From Lophium mytilinum (Eukaryota; Ascomycota; Dothideomycetes; Mytilinidiales; Mytilinidiaceae), in the NCBI GenBank assembly GCA_010093605.1, contig MU004192.1, positions 1,191,774-1,255,773 of the forward strand: DNA of 64,000 nt, read 5' to 3'. Position numbers and translations under genes: made by a program. Below, one piece after another: positions 60,091 to 64,000 of this stretch. Each line of letters starts with the position of its first letter. The stretch's first letter is position 1. Below the pieces are notes generated by a model that had not been told where the DNA came from, did not search any database, and saw only the letters and a list, made by a program, of their open reading frames with translations.

Positions 60091-60450
60091 GCCAATCACT
60101 TTCAGCTTTGTGTAGCCCAAGGCAGGTATATTTTGAGACTTAGCAGATCGGTGAACTGCGCGTCAAAAAAATGACCCCACCACCACAGCGCGAACGCCGG
60201 GGGCAAGAGACCATGGCCAATCGATTTCAGCCTTGTTCAGGGATATTTAAAGACTTAGCGGATCTGTAAGCTGCACGTCAAGAGGTACAGACCCGCACCA
60301 TCACACCATGAACGTCGGGGGTAAGAGACCCTATCCAACCGATTTAGCCTTGTTTACTTCGAGACAGGTTCATCTTGAAGCTTAGTAGACCGGTAAACTC
60401 CACCCCAAGAGGTACACGCCCCCACCACGAATCTTCAATCGCTTGCCTCA
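60091..60450. repeat. three tandem copies of a 120-124 bp unit carrying CCAAT
   Basis: Copies start at about 60,091 (GCCAATCACTTTCAGC), 60,215 (GCCAATCGATTTCAGCC) and 60,334 (TCCAACCGATTTAGCC). Each continues with GA(C/G)(T/C)TTAG(C/T)(A/G)GA(T/C)C, then GTCAAGAGGTACA-like sequence, CC.CACCA.CAC.. and (C/G)G(C/T)CGGGGG(C/T)AAGAGACC. The first two keep a perfect CCAAT pentamer (bound by the HAP complex in fungi) and the third has CCAAC. The block lies upstream of the C2H2 gene and downstream of SCT1. Confidence 0.75.
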
Positions 60451-60718
60451 AACGTCAGAGGCCAGCAACCACACCCAATCCATCCCAGCCTCACTCTTCG
60501 CATCTCAGCCAATGACCAGTAGCAATATGCACCACTCCCATTCTTAATCCAAACGCATGGTATCTCTCCAACGCAAACAATACTATACAAACCCCCTGAA
60601 CGCCCATCTACCCAACCCAAAGTAAGGCCAGATCAAGCCAAACCAAACACCAACGCTCCAAAGCTGTATGCCCACCCAAGTGTACCAACCAGCGACCCCC
60701 AACTCGTCCCTCTCTAAC

Positions 60719-63153
60719 TTAGATATCCTTCCTTCCCCCCTCACTACCCGGCGTCGTCGCTCCACTCCCCATCTCCCACCCATCTGCGCCGCTACTCCGC
60801 CTCCTGAGCCCTCTCTCCCTAAGGCCGCTCCGCAGCTTCTCGCTGACCATTGCCATGCCGTCTTTCCCTGCACCTCCGTCTTTCGGACTCATAGGCGTGA
60901 GGCCAAACCCGCCGCCTAGGCCTCCACCAAGCGAGTTCTGGCGACTACGCGGCTTCGTTGGAGTAGCAGGGCGGGTTGAATAGAACTCCATCCTCCCCAG
61001 ATCCTTGAAAGACTCATTTCGCGGAAGGTTACCAGCAGCGGAAGACCCACCACCGATGCTGGCGCCTGGTTCGCCATCGCTAGTAGGAGAAGTGGGGCTG
61101 GAGTCGAGAAGAGAGAAAGAGCCGTCGCTCTGTCTGCTCTCCAGCGGAGTAGAGGGCGCGGAAATGTCGTTGCCAAAAGCATCGGTGATGATGCGTTTGG
61201 AGTGGAAGTCCGGGAACATCTCCGGGCCGAGGGTATTGATGATATCGTTGACCTGCTCGACCAAGTCTGCGCGACGTTGGCGGAGTTTAGTAAGCGTATT
61301 ACTGCTAGACGGGACGAGGAGGTATATTAATGGAGGAAGAGATTTGGCGATGTCCATGCCAATCTCACCGAAGCGGAGGGAGCCGTAGGTGATGGTCGGG
61401 AAGGCGATTATCTGTGCCAATACGAGCACCGTGGAAGGGAGCCAGTCCGGGACGTAGCCAAAGCCGCGGAAGTAGGTGAAAAGGACTATCCAAAAGAAGT
61501 AGGTGAGGGGCGCAACGACGATAGCGGTAAGGAGTTTCCAGGTAGCCATGACGTCTCGAGCTTGGATCTTGACGGTCGAGGCGGCGAGGGCTTCTTTCGA
61601 TTTCTTGATTGAGAAAAGTTTGCCTGTTATGAAGACCGGGCTGAAAAGAATGGTGCCGGGGATGACAACTATGGCTAAGACGGCCAGCTTGCCCAGCCTG
61701 TAAATGAGAGTAAATATGGACTTGAAAACGGAATATTTGGCATAGTCGACTTGGTGGTCGCGAATGTTGAGCATCATTAGTCGCTTATTGTACGCCAGCA
61801 CGGATTTCTTGAGGCTAATAATTCGAGGGTCGTCTTTGTAGCGTGTGTAGCCTTTGACCAGTCGTCGATTGAGCTCAACAACCAACGGGAGAGGAAGCTT
61901 CTTGCCCTTTGGCTGGTAAAGGCGGCGAACGGCTTGCATGAGCTTTTTCAGCCGTCAGCATCATGATCTGGTAAGAATAAACGGGCAGCTTACCATGAGT
62001 GTTTCGTAGTCTGGACTCGTCACCGTGACGGCGACCAGGGAATCGGTGATGATATCCAGCATCGCTCCAATGGCATCGCGTCTCTCCCCTGATTTGTACT
62101 TTTGAACAAGTTCAGGAGGAACTTCGACCGGAGTTCCGAATTCGATGACAGCCCGAGAGCGGAACTTGTGGGCGTGGAAGTAATTCATTCCTACTGGGAT
62201 GATCTTCAGACCACAATCCGGCCTGTTGGCGAGCGCTCCCAGAGCCATGATGGCCACACCAGCTATGCGGAATTAGAAATCTATTGTCGCTAAAGCCTGA
62301 TCTCAATGGGTAGATACCTTTCAGTGGCAGAAGCTCTGGTCTGTCATGACTTCCTCCCTCGGGGAAAATCCCAATACATCCGCCATGCGTCAGAGTATCA
62401 AATACCGCATCGTAAACCTCCGTCTGGTTGACTTTCGGCGCAACCTTGAAACTAATCCCCTCAAAACCCTGCGCTGGTCCATTCTTCGCCTGCGCCCCGC
62501 CCTCAAACTTCCCATCTTCCGTGACATCCTCCCTCCCCGTCAATTGCTTCAGTGGCACACCTCCTTTGAACGGCCTCTTCAACTTGATCTCTTCCGGCCC
62601 ATTGATCGCCGCAATCTCCGAGCTTGCTGAAAGATTATTTACAGACGGCAGAACAATCAGTCCTCCGACCTGCACTTCTTTACTCTCAAAATTGGTCCCC
62701 ACGCCCCGAATCAACGTAGGATCATTGACCGGGTCCGGGAGGTATATTTTCCCCTTGACCGCTTTCGTGGAGTCCAGCGCCCTGCCCACCGGGAGCGAAC
62801 CAGCCATGCTCGCCATTTTGCCAATAAACTTCCGATCCATGGATTTCGCGGCGATGAGGAAGTGGATACGGCGGTCGGCTTCCTTTTGAACGACGCGCAT
62901 GAGGATTAGAGGGTCGACGAACTACAGTATGCCTCTGTTAGCCAACCTAATCCTTCGCATCTTGGGTGGATAAGTGTAGACCAACCTGATTCGCGTGCGG
63001 CGCGCACACAAACAGCACCGGTCCCTCCTTTGGTATCTTCCACGAGCTCCGCGGATGCACCTCGCGGAAGAACAGGTCCACCAGTATCGAGAATATCCAT
63101 AGGAATGCATCGTAGACATATGGGTTCATGTAACCAAGCTTCTTCTTCGCCAT
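60719..63153 (-). CDS. SCT1: glycerol-3-phosphate/dihydroxyacetone-phosphate acyltransferase
   Basis: Exons 63153-62986, 62921-62318, 62262-61994 and 61942-60719 join in frame to 754 aa, close to yeast Sct1 (759). The enzyme performs the first acylation of glycerolipid synthesis at the ER membrane, giving lysophosphatidate. Motif I reads PHANQFVDP (His53, Asp59). The spacing as I read it is one residue longer than canonical H-x4-D. Motif III reads FPEGGSHDRPELLPLKAGVA, and later IIPVGMNYFHAHKF. Membrane segments are near LAVLAIVVIPGTILFSPVFI, LLTAIVVAPLTYFFWIVLFT and WLPSTVLVLAQIIAFPTITY. The C-terminal 180 residues are Ser/Gly/Pro-rich and likely phosphorylated, as in yeast Sct1. The intron before the final exon uses an AAAAAG acceptor, which restores LMQAVRRLYQP. 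Confidence 0.93.
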
Positions 63154-64000
63154 TGCGGCTACTCCGTGGCAGCTGTCCAGCTGCTGGTGTTTCCTGCTAC
63201 TACGATGTGTTCCGGAGGACCAAGAGAGCGAAGGTGTAACGCAAGAATTCTCTTGGGAGGGTAGCGATCGGAGTTTGATATTTGTAGAGGGTTTCTACGT
63301 CCTGTACGGACTGCGGCGTGTCGTACTCTACGCGGGAGGTCAGAACCAAAGTATTCTAACCAAAATGCGCCTGGGAACTCAATGCAAGAGAGTTCCAGGT
63401 AGGAGTGTAAGGCTCACAAGTAATGGGATAGTGAAGTTAAGGATCAGACAGCGAAAGCAGAGTGACGATCATGTTATGGCCTACGTGCAGTTTCCCGCGG
63501 AGAGGATTCGCAACAGGAAGGCGCAATGAGGACCGAACTAGCTGGGAAGGAGGCTACGGCCGCGGATAGCCCGGCAACGGTGCAGATTTCAGTATATGTC
63601 GGGTATAGGTGTCTTGTGTTGGGTGGACCAGCGGAAGACGCAGGGCGTTGTTGAGCGACGTGACATTTGTGAAAGGTTGGCCGCTGTCTCTAGCGTGGCG
63701 TGGAGGGGTCAAACAGCCTGTCTGGGGAAGCGTGGCTGTGGCTGGAGACACGGGGAAGGATCACGCGAGGCAGGGAGGGTTGAGATATCACAGGATATAG
63801 TTATAAACACACAGTATACATTTGGAGGAGATACAGACCTCAGAGCATTTGAACAAGAGCATGTGAATAATGATTTTATATTCACGGGGATCCCGCAAGG
63901 CGAAGCAGCGGGTTCCCACTCCCTAGCGCTATGCTACCCAACCATGGATGCAATATCCTATACCAATCCGTCCGTGCTATGCAAAAACCCATCCCAAACA
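63154..64000. other. upstream region of SCT1 to window end, no gene seen
   Basis: Frames at 63275-63529 plus, 63554-63751 minus and 63609-63800 plus carry no recognisable domain. It is presumed promoter plus unannotated intergenic DNA. Confidence 0.5.

Noticed and set aside
1-64000. tRNA or rRNA genes, CRISPR arrays
   Set aside because: No clover-leaf with a GGTTCRA-type T-arm was found by eye; CRISPR is not expected in a fungal nuclear genome, and the three tandem arrays lack spacer/repeat alternation of that kind.

Overview
The window is nuclear DNA of a filamentous ascomycete fungus, most likely a dothideomycete. The evidence is short introns (about 50-110 nt) with GTRNGY-type donors, the protein families present (Zn2Cys6 and Fungal_trans_2-like regulators, GH81 glucanase, DUF7726, formin-like GBD/FH3 protein, yeast-type SCT1, UTP14, mitoribosomal mL41), and a 12.3 kb AT-rich block with the hallmark of repeat-induced point mutation (RIP). 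The class-level placement is inference.

Left arm (1-24.4 kb), all genes on the minus strand: a Fungal_trans_2/tachykinin-family regulator; a 6.7 kb stretch without a convincing gene; a peroxisomal 3-ketoacyl-CoA thiolase with a PTS2-like N-terminus; a WBP2-like GRAM/PY-motif protein; a large YTH-domain (m6A reader) protein with an RG/RS-rich body; an EthD-like pseudogene; a GBD/FH3 (Rid1-type) GTPase-binding protein; and a secreted Thr-rich protein with a Cys-rich apple-like domain.

Centre (24.4-36.7 kb): an AT-rich block almost without CpA/TpG. It has no intact ORF, but degenerate reading frames can still be read in it. One on the minus strand looks like a Plavaka/tnp2-type DNA transposase. 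There are also two minisatellite-like arrays.

Right arm (36.7-64 kb): a type II membrane glycosyltransferase, a Zn2Cys6 regulator beside a 5'-truncated gene fragment, three copies of a 91-nt repeat core, a GH81 endo-beta-1,3-glucanase, UTP14 divergent from mL41 (MRPL27), OLA1, a three-repeat/DUF7726 protein, a C2H2 zinc-finger regulator with a CCAAT-bearing triple repeat upstream, and the glycerol-3-phosphate acyltransferase SCT1. Thirteen of the fifteen well-supported genes lie on the minus strand.

No biosynthetic cluster or defence system is visible. UTP14, mL41 and OLA1 sit together as growth/translation housekeeping genes, and thiolase and SCT1 are lipid-metabolism genes. The rest looks like ordinary fungal gene mixture interrupted by one heavily mutated transposon nest. 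Exon borders were assigned by eye from splice signals, reading-frame continuity and family resemblance. No alignment or database search was run.
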